From positions 1 through 64,000 of the forward strand of contig NZ_CZVW01000006.1 in the NCBI RefSeq assembly GCF_001536065.1: DNA of 64,000 nt, read 5' to 3'. The notes beneath the pieces are model-generated. The model was given only the letters and a program-made list of their open reading frames with translations. It was not told the origin of the DNA and did not search any database. Shown piece after piece: positions 40,786-49,264 of this stretch. Both the position numbers and the translations under genes were made by a program. Position 1 is the stretch's first letter; each line of letters begins with the position of its first letter. Origin of the DNA: Candidatus Chryseopegocella kryptomonas (GTDB lineage: Bacteria > Bacteroidota > Ignavibacteria > Kryptoniales > Kryptoniaceae).

Positions 40786-42171
40786 ATGGCAGGGCAACTT
40801 CCAAACTGGGAAAACATAGTTGAAAAACTTAATAGTTATGTTGATGATGTCAGGAAAGAATTTGAGCAAATGCTTGGTGAAATTGTTGAAGTTCCAACAA
40901 TAAGTATGGATCCATCTTACAAAGGTGAGATTGAGAAGGGCGCTGATCTTGCGGTTGAATTTTTGAAGAAGTTTGGCTTTGAAGCAAAGAAATGTCAGAC
41001 CCCAGGAAATCCCGTCGTTTTAGGTTCTTACATCACAGATCCGAAGAATCCAACAGTTGCAATTTACAATCATCTTGATGTTCAGCCAGCTGGTGGTCCG
41101 GAATGGGTTCGTGAGCCGTTTAAATTTACAATTGAAGATGGAAAATACTATGGTCGTGGGACAACCGATGACAAAGGTCCAGCTCTTACAGCATTGTTCG
41201 CAGCTCGTTTTGCAGTTGAGAATGGAATCCCAATAAACATTAAGTTTATCTGGGAATTTGAAGAAGAAAATGGAAGCCCAAACTTTGAATATTTCATCAA
41301 GAATTATAAGTCGGATTTAAAAGTTAACTCTGTTCTTGTTTCCGATACTTTGTGGATTTCACCGCAGAAACCATCCATTCCTTATGGTTTGAGGGGTCTT
41401 CAAGGTGCACGGCTTGTGCTTGAAACAGGAACGAAAGATGTTCATTCTGGAACAACGGGCGGAGCTGCACGCAATCCAATCGGCGAACTTTGTCAATTGA
41501 TCTCACAGCTTTATGATGCTAAAACAGGCAAAGTGAAAATCCCGGGATTCTACAAGGATGTCAAAAAGCTCACCGACGCAGAGTTGAAGAACTTTCTCGC
41601 TTCAGGGTTTGATGTGAAAAGATGGATACAGGTTTACGGATTTAAGAGCATAAGGACGAAGAATAAAGCAGAGATTTTGAGGAGAATTTGGGCTGAACCT
41701 ACATTTGAAGTTCATGGAATTGTCGGTGGTTATACAGGACCTGGGATAAAGACAATTGTCCCGCCAAGAGCCGAAGCGAAGATAAGTATGCGACTTGTGC
41801 CAGATCAAAAACCTGATAAAGTGTTTAAGCTTTTAAAGGATTATGTTAAGAAGTTAAATCCGGATGTTCAAGTTATAAAAGAAAATTCGCTTGAGCCGTA
41901 TTATGGTGAATTCACCGGACCTTATGCGGAAGCAGCTGTGAAGGCACTTGAATTTGGTTTCGGTTTGAAGCCAGCGTTCATAAGAGAAGGCGGATCAATT
42001 GGTGCAGTTGTCACGATGAAAAAGCATTTGAAAGTTCCAATTGTCTTCATCGGTTTAAGCTTGCCTGAACATGGTTATCATGAGCCGAATGAGAATTTTG
42101 ACTGGAGACAGGCATCCGGTGGAATGAAGACATTTGTTAAGTATTTCTATGATATTTCACAGATAAAGTGA
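40786..42171 (+). CDS. M20 family dipeptidase (CNDP-like)
   Basis: 461 aa, no signal peptide. Zinc ligands and catalytic residues occur in YNHLDVQPAGG (His/Asp), GRGTTDDKGP (bridging Asp), EFEEENGS (catalytic Glu and ligand), and the C-terminal GYHEPNE His. The dimerisation domain lies about 200-370, with HSGTTGGAARNP near its start. It hydrolyses dipeptides in the cytosol. Followed by an intrinsic terminator at 42184-42211. Confidence 0.92.
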   Translation: MAGQLPNWENIVEKLNSYVDDVRKEFEQMLGEIVEVPTISMDPSYKGEIEKGADLAVEFLKKFGFEAKKCQTPGNPVVLGSYITDPKNPTVAIYNHLDVQPAGGPEWVREPFKFTIEDGKYYGRGTTDDKGPALTALFAARFAVENGIPINIKFIWEFEEENGSPNFEYFIKNYKSDLKVNSVLVSDTLWISPQKPSIPYGLRGLQGARLVLETGTKDVHSGTTGGAARNPIGELCQLISQLYDAKTGKVKIPGFYKDVKKLTDAELKNFLASGFDVKRWIQVYGFKSIRTKNKAEILRRIWAEPTFEVHGIVGGYTGPGIKTIVPPRAEAKISMRLVPDQKPDKVFKLLKDYVKKLNPDVQVIKENSLEPYYGEFTGPYAEAAVKALEFGFGLKPAFIREGGSIGAVVTMKKHLKVPIVFIGLSLPEHGYHEPNENFDWRQASGGMKTFVKYFYDISQIK

Positions 42172-42183
42172 AAACTTTAGCAG

Positions 42184-42211
42184 AGGGGCTTTCGTATGAA
42201 AGCCCCTTTTT
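42184..42211 (+). terminator. Intrinsic terminator after the dipeptidase gene
   Basis: A 10-bp stem (42184-42193 with 42198-42207) with loop GTAT is followed directly by a T run, 13 nt after the stop. Confidence 0.9.
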
Positions 42212-42302
42212 CGTTTCAAAACTTGAAACTTAACAAAAAATTTATTATTTATTATTGTGTTTTTTAGAATTGTCAAACTCTAAAAAACAGGAGGAGGTGA
42301 AA

Positions 42303-42710
42303 TTGAAAGCGTTAGGCAGGCATCTTTTGATTGAACTTTTCAACTGCGACAGAAAACTTTTAAACGATGTCGCTTTTGTTGAAAAGACGCTCACCAAATC
42401 TGCTGAACTTGCGGGAGCAACGATCGTAAAAACTTTTTTTCACACTTTTAATCCACACGGAGTAAGTGGGGTTGTTGTAATCGCAGAATCGCATCTTACA
42501 ATTCACACCTGGCCAGAATATGGATATGCAGCGGTTGATGTCTTTACATGTGGTGATGATGTTGACCCGTATGTTAGTTATCAGTATTTGAAGGAGAAAT
42601 TCAAAGCCAAAAGTGCCTATCTTATGGAGGTAAAACGCGGGCTTGCTGACAACATTAACAACACGATTACAAAGAAAATAACAACAGGAGTTCTTGCAGG
42701 AGAAAAGTGA
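42303..42710 (+). CDS. speD: S-adenosylmethionine decarboxylase proenzyme (TTG start)
   Basis: 135 aa from a TTG at 42303 with an AGGAGGAGG/GGTG site just before it. With this start the self-cleaving pair is Glu62-Ser63 and the active residues are His68 and Cys83, the same numbers as in the Thermotoga maritima enzyme, which supports the start strongly. The protein cleaves itself at Glu-Ser to create the pyruvoyl group and supplies decarboxylated SAM for polyamine synthesis. It overlaps the spermidine synthase gene by 17 nt. Confidence 0.93.
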   Translation: MKALGRHLLIELFNCDRKLLNDVAFVEKTLTKSAELAGATIVKTFFHTFNPHGVSGVVVIAESHLTIHTWPEYGYAAVDVFTCGDDVDPYVSYQYLKEKFKAKSAYLMEVKRGLADNINNTITKKITTGVLAGEK

Positions 42711-43581
42711 AGTAAATACTGATATTCCAAATAGTAGTAGGAAACAGGACTACTGGTTTACTGAATATGGTCCGACGAATACCGCTATATCTTTAAGGGT
42801 GAAGTACAAACTTTTTGAAAAAACAACTCCATATCAAAAAATTGAAATTTTTGAGTCATACGATCACGGCAGAGTTATGGCTCTTGATGGATTTATTATG
42901 CTTACTGAAAAGGATGAGTTTATTTATCACGAGATGATAGCACATGTTCCACTTTTCACACATCCCGAGCCAACTTATGTTCTTGTCATCGGCGGAGGAG
43001 ATGGCGGTGCTGTAAGAGAAATTTTAAAACACGAAACAATTAAAAAAGTTGAACTCGTTGAAATTGATGAGGAAGTTGTCAACGCAGCAAAAATTTATTT
43101 CCCTCAGGTGGCATCACATCTTGATGATGATAGAGTTGAAATAAGTTTTCAAGATGGAATTGAATTCGTCAAAGGTAAAAAGGGAGTTTATGATGTAATT
43201 TTGATAGATTCTCCCGATCCAATAGGTCCAGCGGTTGGACTTTTTGAGGAGAGTTTTTACAAAGATGCTTTCTCTGCTTTGAACGATTCAGGTATAATCG
43301 TTGCGCAGGCGGAATCACCTTTTGTTTTTCCAGATCTGATAAAGCAAATAAATTCAATTTTCAAAAAGTATTTCCCAATAGTTCGCTTTTATCTTGCAAA
43401 TGTTCCAACCTATGCAAGCGGGGTTATAAGTTTTGTCCTTGGCTCAAAAAAATTTGACCCCATAAAAGATTTCAATCCGAATAGAGTCAAGAAAATTGTT
43501 CAAAGTTTAAGGTATTACAACGATAAAATTCACATCGCTTCATTTGCTCTTCCGAACTTCTTTGAGAATTTGCTTAAATAA
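42694..43581 (+). CDS. speE: Spermidine synthase
   Basis: 295 aa, beginning at a TTG (AGGAG 4 nt upstream) inside speD. The aminopropyltransferase core shows [19 protein letters not shown], the SAM-type loop [25 protein letters not shown] and [15 protein letters not shown] with the catalytic Asp. It transfers the aminopropyl group of decarboxylated SAM to putrescine or a longer amine. The partner speD is coupled to it. Thermophiles use the same genes for longer polyamines, which cannot be judged here. Confidence 0.94.
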   Translation: MQEKSEVNTDIPNSSRKQDYWFTEYGPTNTAISLRVKYKLFEKTTPYQKIEIFESYDHGRVMALDGFIMLTEKDEFIYHEMIAHVPLFTHPEPTYVLVIGGGDGGAVREILKHETIKKVELVEIDEEVVNAAKIYFPQVASHLDDDRVEISFQDGIEFVKGKKGVYDVILIDSPDPIGPAVGLFEESFYKDAFSALNDSGIIVAQAESPFVFPDLIKQINSIFKKYFPIVRFYLANVPTYASGVISFVLGSKKFDPIKDFNPNRVKKIVQSLRYYNDKIHIASFALPNFFENLLK

Positions 43582-43596
43582 AGATTCACGCAACGG

Positions 43597-43917
43597 GTGG
43601 ATTTCAAAGTTGCATACATAATTTTGATTTTGACACTTTTTTTATCTTGTAACGCTGAGAAAGGAAAGGGCACTGATAAAAAAATTGTTCAAACATACGC
43701 AGAAATTTTATTCTTGACCGAAAAGTTTAGAAATGATTCAATCAAACTTAAACAGGAAATAGATTCGCTTTTGAAGTCAAATAACTTGACAATGAGCCAG
43801 GTTGATTCTATCACCGCTGAATATAGCAAAGATCCGAAGAGATGGGCGGAATTTTTTGATGAAGTTAAAAAACATCTTGACGAGAAAAGTTTAAATGCGC
43901 AGAAAAAATATAGATGA
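43597..43917 (+). CDS. Small lipoprotein, unknown (DUF4296-like)
   Basis: 106 aa from GTG at 43597. The lipobox is LFLSCNA (Cys near residue 18). The mature part is helical and charged and includes YAEILFLTEKFRNDSIKLKQEIDSLLKSNN and a YSKDPKRWAEFFDEVKKHL segment, reminiscent of DUF4296 proteins of Bacteroidetes, but I am not certain. It overlaps the DUF2851 gene by 23 nt. Confidence 0.62.
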   Translation: MDFKVAYIILILTLFLSCNAEKGKGTDKKIVQTYAEILFLTEKFRNDSIKLKQEIDSLLKSNNLTMSQVDSITAEYSKDPKRWAEFFDEVKKHLDEKSLNAQKKYR

Positions 43918-45343
43918 AATATCTCTTTACTCAATCTGGCTTTCCCACGCTGGGAAATTAAAACTCAAAACAAAAAACTCCGATGAGATAGAAATCCTTG
44001 ATACGGGAGAAGTTAACACAACAGATGGAGCTGATTTTACTGACGCAAAAGTAAAAATTAATGGAAAAATTTATCGTGGTGATGTTGAGATTCACATAAA
44101 AGCATCGGACTGGAAAAACCATAAACATCATCTTGATGAAAGATATAACACGGTCATCCTTCATGTTGTTCTTCACGATGACACAGGAGATGGCTTTGTT
44201 CAGACGGTTTCGGGTAGAAAAGTTTTAACTGCAGAGATTGAAAGTGATGAAATTTTACATGGGAGAATCACGAAAAATGACAAGATAAAGTGCTATGGCG
44301 TCAATAAAATTGTTTCGGTTGAGGAGAAATTAAAATGGATTAAAAATCTTGGGCTTACGCGTTTGTTTTTTAAAGCGAGAAATTTAAGCGAAAGATTGAG
44401 CGAGATAATTGATGAAAATTTCTTTTTAATTTCCGACTCCCCGAAAGATTATTTTCCAACCTATCAAAGTTATTCGCTTTATCAACTTTCACACAGATTT
44501 GTCTGGGATCAGCTTTTATATGAGAAGGTTATGGAGGCACTGGGCTATTCAAAAAATAAATTGCCCTTTCAGAAACTTGCACAAAATTTAACATTAAAAT
44601 TTATCTCCGAACATTCGTTTGCACATTCGTATGAGAAACAAATTTTAAGAATTCAAGCACTTCTCTTCGGTGTGGCTGGATTTATTGATCATTACTCCGG
44701 GAAAAAACTTGATGCGGAGACAAAACTTTTCATTGACGAACTTAAAAAAGAATGGATGAACGTGCGTGGTTATTATCATCGTGAGGTTTTACATCATTCG
44801 GAATGGCATTTTTCATCTGTCAGACCAGCAAATTCTCCAGCATTTAAACTTGGTGGCGCTTCGGTTTTAATCTGGCGGATGATACACGAAGATTTTTACG
44901 CTCAGTTAAACGAAATTATTATTTCAAATTTGGATGTTTTTGAAAAAGTTAAGCGACTTGAAAATCTTTTCCGCGTTAAGTCGGAAGGATACTGGGAAAC
45001 ACATTATAACTTCGGCAAATCTCGTGGGGTTAAAACTGATTATATGGTTGGAATTTCAAAAGCGCGTGAGATAGTTGTCAATGCGGTTTTGCCAGTAATG
45101 ATGACATTTTCAAGAATTTTCAAAAACAGGGAACTTGAAAAGAAAGTAATTGAGATTTACAAAAATTTTCCGAACCTTTCAGCAAACTGGATCACCGCAA
45201 AACTTGAAGATGAGCTTTTCTTCGGGAGAGTTAAACTTTCTTCTTCAGGTTTGACACATCAAGGCGGGATACATCTTTTCAAATTTTACTGCTCAAACTC
45301 ACTCTGCAATGCCTGCGCCATCGGTAATAAACTCTTTTTGTAA
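43895..45343 (+). CDS. DUF2851 family protein
   Basis: 482 aa, cytoplasmic. The conserved DUF2851 opening is clear: residues ~10-95 read SLYSIWLSHAGKLKL, then VNTTDGADFTDAKVKINGKIYRGDVEIHIKASDW and YNTVILHVVLHDD. The C-terminal end carries a CxxCxxC-like cluster (YCSNSLCNACAIG). The family is FCB-specific and of unknown function. The stop lies 12 nt from that of the convergent ABC gene. Confidence 0.85.
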   Translation: MRRKNIDEISLYSIWLSHAGKLKLKTKNSDEIEILDTGEVNTTDGADFTDAKVKINGKIYRGDVEIHIKASDWKNHKHHLDERYNTVILHVVLHDDTGDGFVQTVSGRKVLTAEIESDEILHGRITKNDKIKCYGVNKIVSVEEKLKWIKNLGLTRLFFKARNLSERLSEIIDENFFLISDSPKDYFPTYQSYSLYQLSHRFVWDQLLYEKVMEALGYSKNKLPFQKLAQNLTLKFISEHSFAHSYEKQILRIQALLFGVAGFIDHYSGKKLDAETKLFIDELKKEWMNVRGYYHREVLHHSEWHFSSVRPANSPAFKLGGASVLIWRMIHEDFYAQLNEIIISNLDVFEKVKRLENLFRVKSEGYWETHYNFGKSRGVKTDYMVGISKAREIVVNAVLPVMMTFSRIFKNRELEKKVIEIYKNFPNLSANWITAKLEDELFFGRVKLSSSGLTHQGGIHLFKFYCSNSLCNACAIGNKLFL

Positions 45344-45355
45344 TTTTGAGTGAAT

Positions 45356-46117
45356 TTATTTTGTTCGGTTTATGAAATTTTGAATTTTTTCAACTTGCTC
45401 CACGCTTTCTGTCAATTTTGAAAACGCATCGCTTAAATTCTGGGCATTTGAAATTTTCAATATCTCTTCAATCGTTCCGCTTGCAACAATTTTACCGCGA
45501 TTTATTATGATCAATTTATCGCAAATTTTTTCAATCACATCAAGAAGATGAGATGAGTAAAAAACAGTTCGTCCGTTTTGAGCAAGTTTTTTAATGAACT
45601 CTTTGAAGATTTTAATTGCATTTGCGTCAAGACCGTTTAACGGCTCATCAAGAAATAAAACTTTTGGATTATGCATCAATGCGGAGATTAAAAATATCTT
45701 TTGCTTCATTCCCTTTGAAAAACTTAACATCGGCTCATTTTTGAATTCATAAATTTCAAAAAGTTCCATAAGTTCAAATATGTTCCTTGTGATTTCAGAT
45801 TCACTCATTCTGTAAATTTTACCCACAAATGTGAGAAATTCAACTGGCGTTAAAGTTTCAAATATCGCACCTGACTCGGGAACATAGCCAATGATTTTTT
45901 TTACATCGTCTGGATTTTCTTTGACATTTATTCCATCAATATATGCTGTTCCGCTTGTTGGTTTAATTATCCCTGTTAAAATTTTTATCGTTGTTGTTTT
46001 TCCTGCTCCGTTTGGTCCAATGTAACCGCAAATTTCTCCTTTACGCACACTAAAACTTATATTGTCCAGAACAAGTTTTTTGTCAAAGTATTTTATTAAA
46101 TTTATTGCCTCAATCAT
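45356..46117 (-). CDS. Orphan ABC transporter ATPase
   Basis: 253 aa. Walker [11 protein letters not shown] (about 34-43), signature SFSKGMKQK, Walker B VLFLDEPLNGLD and the His switch SSHLL are all intact, so it should hydrolyse ATP. It resembles CcmA/NatA-type export ATPases. No permease gene is adjacent; upstream are an FN3 lipoprotein and a metallophosphoesterase, each coupled by 4-nt ATGA overlaps. The partner must be encoded elsewhere, or the ATPase serves another role. Confidence 0.88.
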   Translation of the reverse strand: MIEAINLIKYFDKKLVLDNISFSVRKGEICGYIGPNGAGKTTTIKILTGIIKPTSGTAYIDGINVKENPDDVKKIIGYVPESGAIFETLTPVEFLTFVGKIYRMSESEITRNIFELMELFEIYEFKNEPMLSFSKGMKQKIFLISALMHNPKVLFLDEPLNGLDANAIKIFKEFIKKLAQNGRTVFYSSHLLDVIEKICDKLIIINRGKIVASGTIEEILKISNAQNLSDAFSKLTESVEQVEKIQNFINRTK

Positions 46118-47088
46118 CTTACGCTGACGGTGAAATTTCTTATCTCGCTTATTGAATTTATTATGTTTTCGCTTTTTGAAAAAGTTGCAATCTTCCAGAA
46201 GTAGGTTCGTCCGTTGTAGAGTGAAGGACCTGTGTAATTTACAGAAATTGTGTCAGATTGATTTTGTCCGTAAATGATTTTCTTCCAAATTTCATTTCCA
46301 TATTTTGATGTTGAAAGAAAAATTATGTATCCGTTTGCATTTTCAACTTTTTTGAATTTGAATGTTGGGTCGTATCCAGTTATTGAATTATCGTTAGGTT
46401 CAATTAGCTCTGGTGTTTTTAAAATTATGTCGTCGTCTTCAAAGCTTGGTTTGCTTTCAAGTCCGCCTTTATCAACTGCAACTATTTTGTAGTAATATCT
46501 TTGATTCATTGAAAGATTTAATGTGTCGCGGAAAAAATTTGTTTCAGAAGTTGCGATTAAATTTGAATCGCCGGGTGTAAAGTTGGGTTTGTTTGCTCTG
46601 AAAATTTTGTAAAGTTTTATGTCTCCATCGGGGTTTTTATACCAGTTCAGATTAAAGTATATTCCATCTGGATCATTGTGGGCGAACACAGCAAGTCCAA
46701 ATGGTTGAGTGGGGGGATAGATGTTAACTGGTTTTGCGCTGACAATTGAACTTGGTTCACTTTCGTTTCCGGAGTTATCAACAGCAGTTATGTAGTAAAA
46801 GTAAGTTGTGTCATAATCAAGCTCTTTGTCTGTGAAGATATTTTCTGTTGATTTACCGACCAAGTGAAACCTTATGCTATCGGTTCCGCGATAAACTTTG
46901 TAAAATGACAGGTCTGGTTCTCTATTATTTTGCCAGATGAGTATGACCATACCATCGCCTGCAAAATAAACATAAAGACCTTGTGGTGGTGAAGGTGGGG
47001 TTTTATCAGGTCCTGTGATCTCATCCATTTGTCTTGAACAACCGGAGATTAAAATGATTAAACCAAGAACGAAAATGAAGTTTCTCAT
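46114..47088 (-). CDS. Lipoprotein with two fibronectin-III-like domains
   Basis: 324 aa. Lipobox LISGC (Cys at residue 17). Two FN3 repeats are seen (PSPPQGLYVYFAGDGMVILIWQNN ... TTYFYYITAVDNSGNESEPS; and PTQPFGLAVFAHNDPDGIYFNLNW ... RYYYKIVAVDKGGLESKPS), followed by a third beta-rich domain. Similar to the lipoprotein at 31438. Overlaps both neighbours by 4 nt; likely surface or periplasmic. Confidence 0.8.
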   Translation of the reverse strand: MRNFIFVLGLIILISGCSRQMDEITGPDKTPPSPPQGLYVYFAGDGMVILIWQNNREPDLSFYKVYRGTDSIRFHLVGKSTENIFTDKELDYDTTYFYYITAVDNSGNESEPSSIVSAKPVNIYPPTQPFGLAVFAHNDPDGIYFNLNWYKNPDGDIKLYKIFRANKPNFTPGDSNLIATSETNFFRDTLNLSMNQRYYYKIVAVDKGGLESKPSFEDDDIILKTPELIEPNDNSITGYDPTFKFKKVENANGYIIFLSTSKYGNEIWKKIIYGQNQSDTISVNYTGPSLYNGRTYFWKIATFSKSENIINSISEIRNFTVSVR

Positions 47089-48281
47089 TTAACTTTTGAA
47101 CGAAGTTTTATTATCGTTACCTCAGCTGGGGCATTAAGTCTAATTGGAGCAAGTGTAAAGCCAAGCCCATTGTTTACATTTATCAACATTGAATTAAAGC
47201 GATAATCACCCGAGACATATTTTGTTTCAACTCTTGAAGGGACTATTTTAAAACCGAAAATTGAAAAGGTCACCTGTCCTCCGTGCGTGTGTCCAGCAAG
47301 AAAAATTTTATAACCATTTTCATGTGCAAGTTCAACAAGATTTTCAGAAGGTTGATGTGTGATTAAAATTTTAAGGTCCGCATTATTTTCGCTCAGTAAA
47401 GAATTTAATGTCTCAAAATTGGGTCTTTCGCTGTAAATGTTTGTGATGAATGTAAGCGTAAGGTTTGCGTTGTTTATTTTTAGTCTCAAATTTTCGTTTG
47501 AATAAAGTTTTAATCCATATTTTTGCATTTCGCTTTTTATGTTCTCAATTCCAGCCCAGTAATCGTGATCACCTATGCAAGCGTAAAATCCAGATTTTGA
47601 TTTTATCTTTGATAACATCTCAACAGCGATGGGGATGTGTTCAGTCCCGTATGTGACCATATCACCTGTGAAGATTACAATATCAGGGTTAGTGGAATTG
47701 ACGATGTCAATATATTTTTGAATTTTTTCTCTTTTGGTTCTTGCGTCCGCCTGTATGTCGCTTATGTGAACGATTTTAAAATTGTTAAGTGAAGGATGGA
47801 GATTTTCAATTTCAAAATCAATTGTTTTCTGTTTTATAGCATTTGTGTCAATGTAAATTTTAATTCCGGAGTATATCGCACTTGTGAGAGCAATTAACAA
47901 AGTTAACCTCGGCAAGATGGAATTTATCTTAGCTTGCAGATTTGATGTCGCAATTAATGATGAGATGATCTTTACTATGTCAATTGCAAGGAGTGGGAAG
48001 AATGTTTGGACTGCGAACACAAGCCCGAACCAAAATGGATAGGTAAATAAAACATCAAAAATTTTGTTTCCAAATCTAAATGATGAGATCAAACTTTGCA
48101 ACCCGAGAAAAAATCCAATCAAGCCAACCAAGGGATATGAGACAAGATATAACGGAATGAAGATCGTGAAAAATTTTAAAATGCTCTGATTCGGATTTAT
48201 TGTTTGTTTAACTGCGGTTGAGATTTTAAGTGTCAAGTAAGAATAGATCAAAATCAACAACCCAAGCAGAAGCAATGTCAT
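47085..48281 (-). CDS. Membrane-bound metallophosphoesterase (YkuE-like)
   Basis: 398 aa from the ATG at 48281; a TTG at 48299 is also in frame. Four to five N-terminal membrane helices (residues 1-140) precede the catalytic domain. Metal-site motifs are HISDIQAD, FTGDMVTYG, CIGDHDYW (the usual GNHD has Asp for Asn), ILITHQP and LAGHTHGGQ. Family members act on lipid or nucleotide phosphoesters. First gene of a three-gene coupled minus-strand unit. Confidence 0.88.
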   Translation of the reverse strand: MTLLLLGLLILIYSYLTLKISTAVKQTINPNQSILKFFTIFIPLYLVSYPLVGLIGFFLGLQSLISSFRFGNKIFDVLFTYPFWFGLVFAVQTFFPLLAIDIVKIISSLIATSNLQAKINSILPRLTLLIALTSAIYSGIKIYIDTNAIKQKTIDFEIENLHPSLNNFKIVHISDIQADARTKREKIQKYIDIVNSTNPDIVIFTGDMVTYGTEHIPIAVEMLSKIKSKSGFYACIGDHDYWAGIENIKSEMQKYGLKLYSNENLRLKINNANLTLTFITNIYSERPNFETLNSLLSENNADLKILITHQPSENLVELAHENGYKIFLAGHTHGGQVTFSIFGFKIVPSRVETKYVSGDYRFNSMLINVNNGLGFTLAPIRLNAPAEVTIIKLRSKVK

Positions 48282-48419
48282 TCTCAATACCCAGGGCAAG
48301 TTCAGTGTGATAAATTTGTTTTTGTTTCCTTAAAATTTTAAAAATTTGTGCAGATAAAAACAAATTTCGTTTTTTATTTTGAGTTTTTTTGATAATTTCT
48401 CACAAAAAAACAAGTTAAG

Positions 48420-49259
48420 GTGAGTTATCAAAGCGAGCTTGAAATAGCAATTGCGTCGGCAATTGAAGCTGGAAAAATTTTGAAAAATCATTTTGAAAAT
48501 AGAGATAAACTTCAAACGCAGTATAAGAGTAAATCGGGGCGTGGAAGCCCAGTGACAAATGCAGATTTTGAATCAAATGAACTTTTGAAAGGAAAAATCA
48601 CCTCAAATTTTCCGGATGACGGTTGGCTTTCGGAGGAGACAACCGACGATGAAACAAGATTAAGCAAACGCAGAGTTTGGATCGTTGATCCGCTTGATGG
48701 AACGAATGATTTTTTAAATGGAATTCCAGAGTTTTCCATTTCAATTGCACTTGTTGAGGATAAAATTCCAGTGCTTGGAGTTGTATATAATCCAGTAAGT
48801 GGGGAGCTTTATTTTGGCGTTAAAAATGAAGGAGCATTTTTATTGAAAGCAAAAGATGAAAAATCTTTCAGAAACTCAACCGCTCAAAGGCTTAAACTTA
48901 ACAATGTGCGAAAAACTACCGCCGAAGCGTCGGTTATTGTCAGTAGGAAAGAAATTAACAAAGTTGAAAAGGTTAAACTTCTTGCTTCAAAATTTGGTCA
49001 AGTTAAATTTAGAGAGAGCATAGCTTATAAAATTGTGAGTGTCGCAAGTGGTTGGGCGGATGCTGTTGTGAGCATTTTTGATAAAAGCGAATGGGATTTA
49101 GCAGGCGCTCACATCATAGCTGAAGAAGCAGGTCTTAAAGTCACAGATTCTCACGGTGGTAAAATTTTTTATAACGAAAAAAATGTCCGAAAACCCGGTG
49201 TAATCATCGCAAATGAATTCTTGCATGATGAGATTTTGAGAATTTTAAAATCCGAATGA
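48420..49259 (+). CDS. Inositol monophosphatase family (CysQ/SuhB-like)
   Basis: 279 aa from GTG at 48420 (AAGG 2-3 nt before). Motifs of the Mg2+-dependent family: PVTNADFESNELL, WLSEETTDD, the core WIVDPLDGTNDF, and WDLAGAHIIAEEAG. It may cleave inositol-1-phosphate, fructose-1,6-bisphosphate or 3'-phosphoadenosine compounds; the PDxDG loop alone does not decide. Stands divergent to the metallophosphoesterase unit; its stop is 5 nt from that of the next, convergent gene. Confidence 0.88.
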   Translation: MSYQSELEIAIASAIEAGKILKNHFENRDKLQTQYKSKSGRGSPVTNADFESNELLKGKITSNFPDDGWLSEETTDDETRLSKRRVWIVDPLDGTNDFLNGIPEFSISIALVEDKIPVLGVVYNPVSGELYFGVKNEGAFLLKAKDEKSFRNSTAQRLKLNNVRKTTAEASVIVSRKEINKVEKVKLLASKFGQVKFRESIAYKIVSVASGWADAVVSIFDKSEWDLAGAHIIAEEAGLKVTDSHGGKIFYNEKNVRKPGVIIANEFLHDEILRILKSE

Positions 49260-49264
49260 AATCA

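Noticed and set aside
42260-42302. Longer speD start at 42255
   Set aside because: The extra 16 residues include the ribosome site itself; residue numbering supports 42303.
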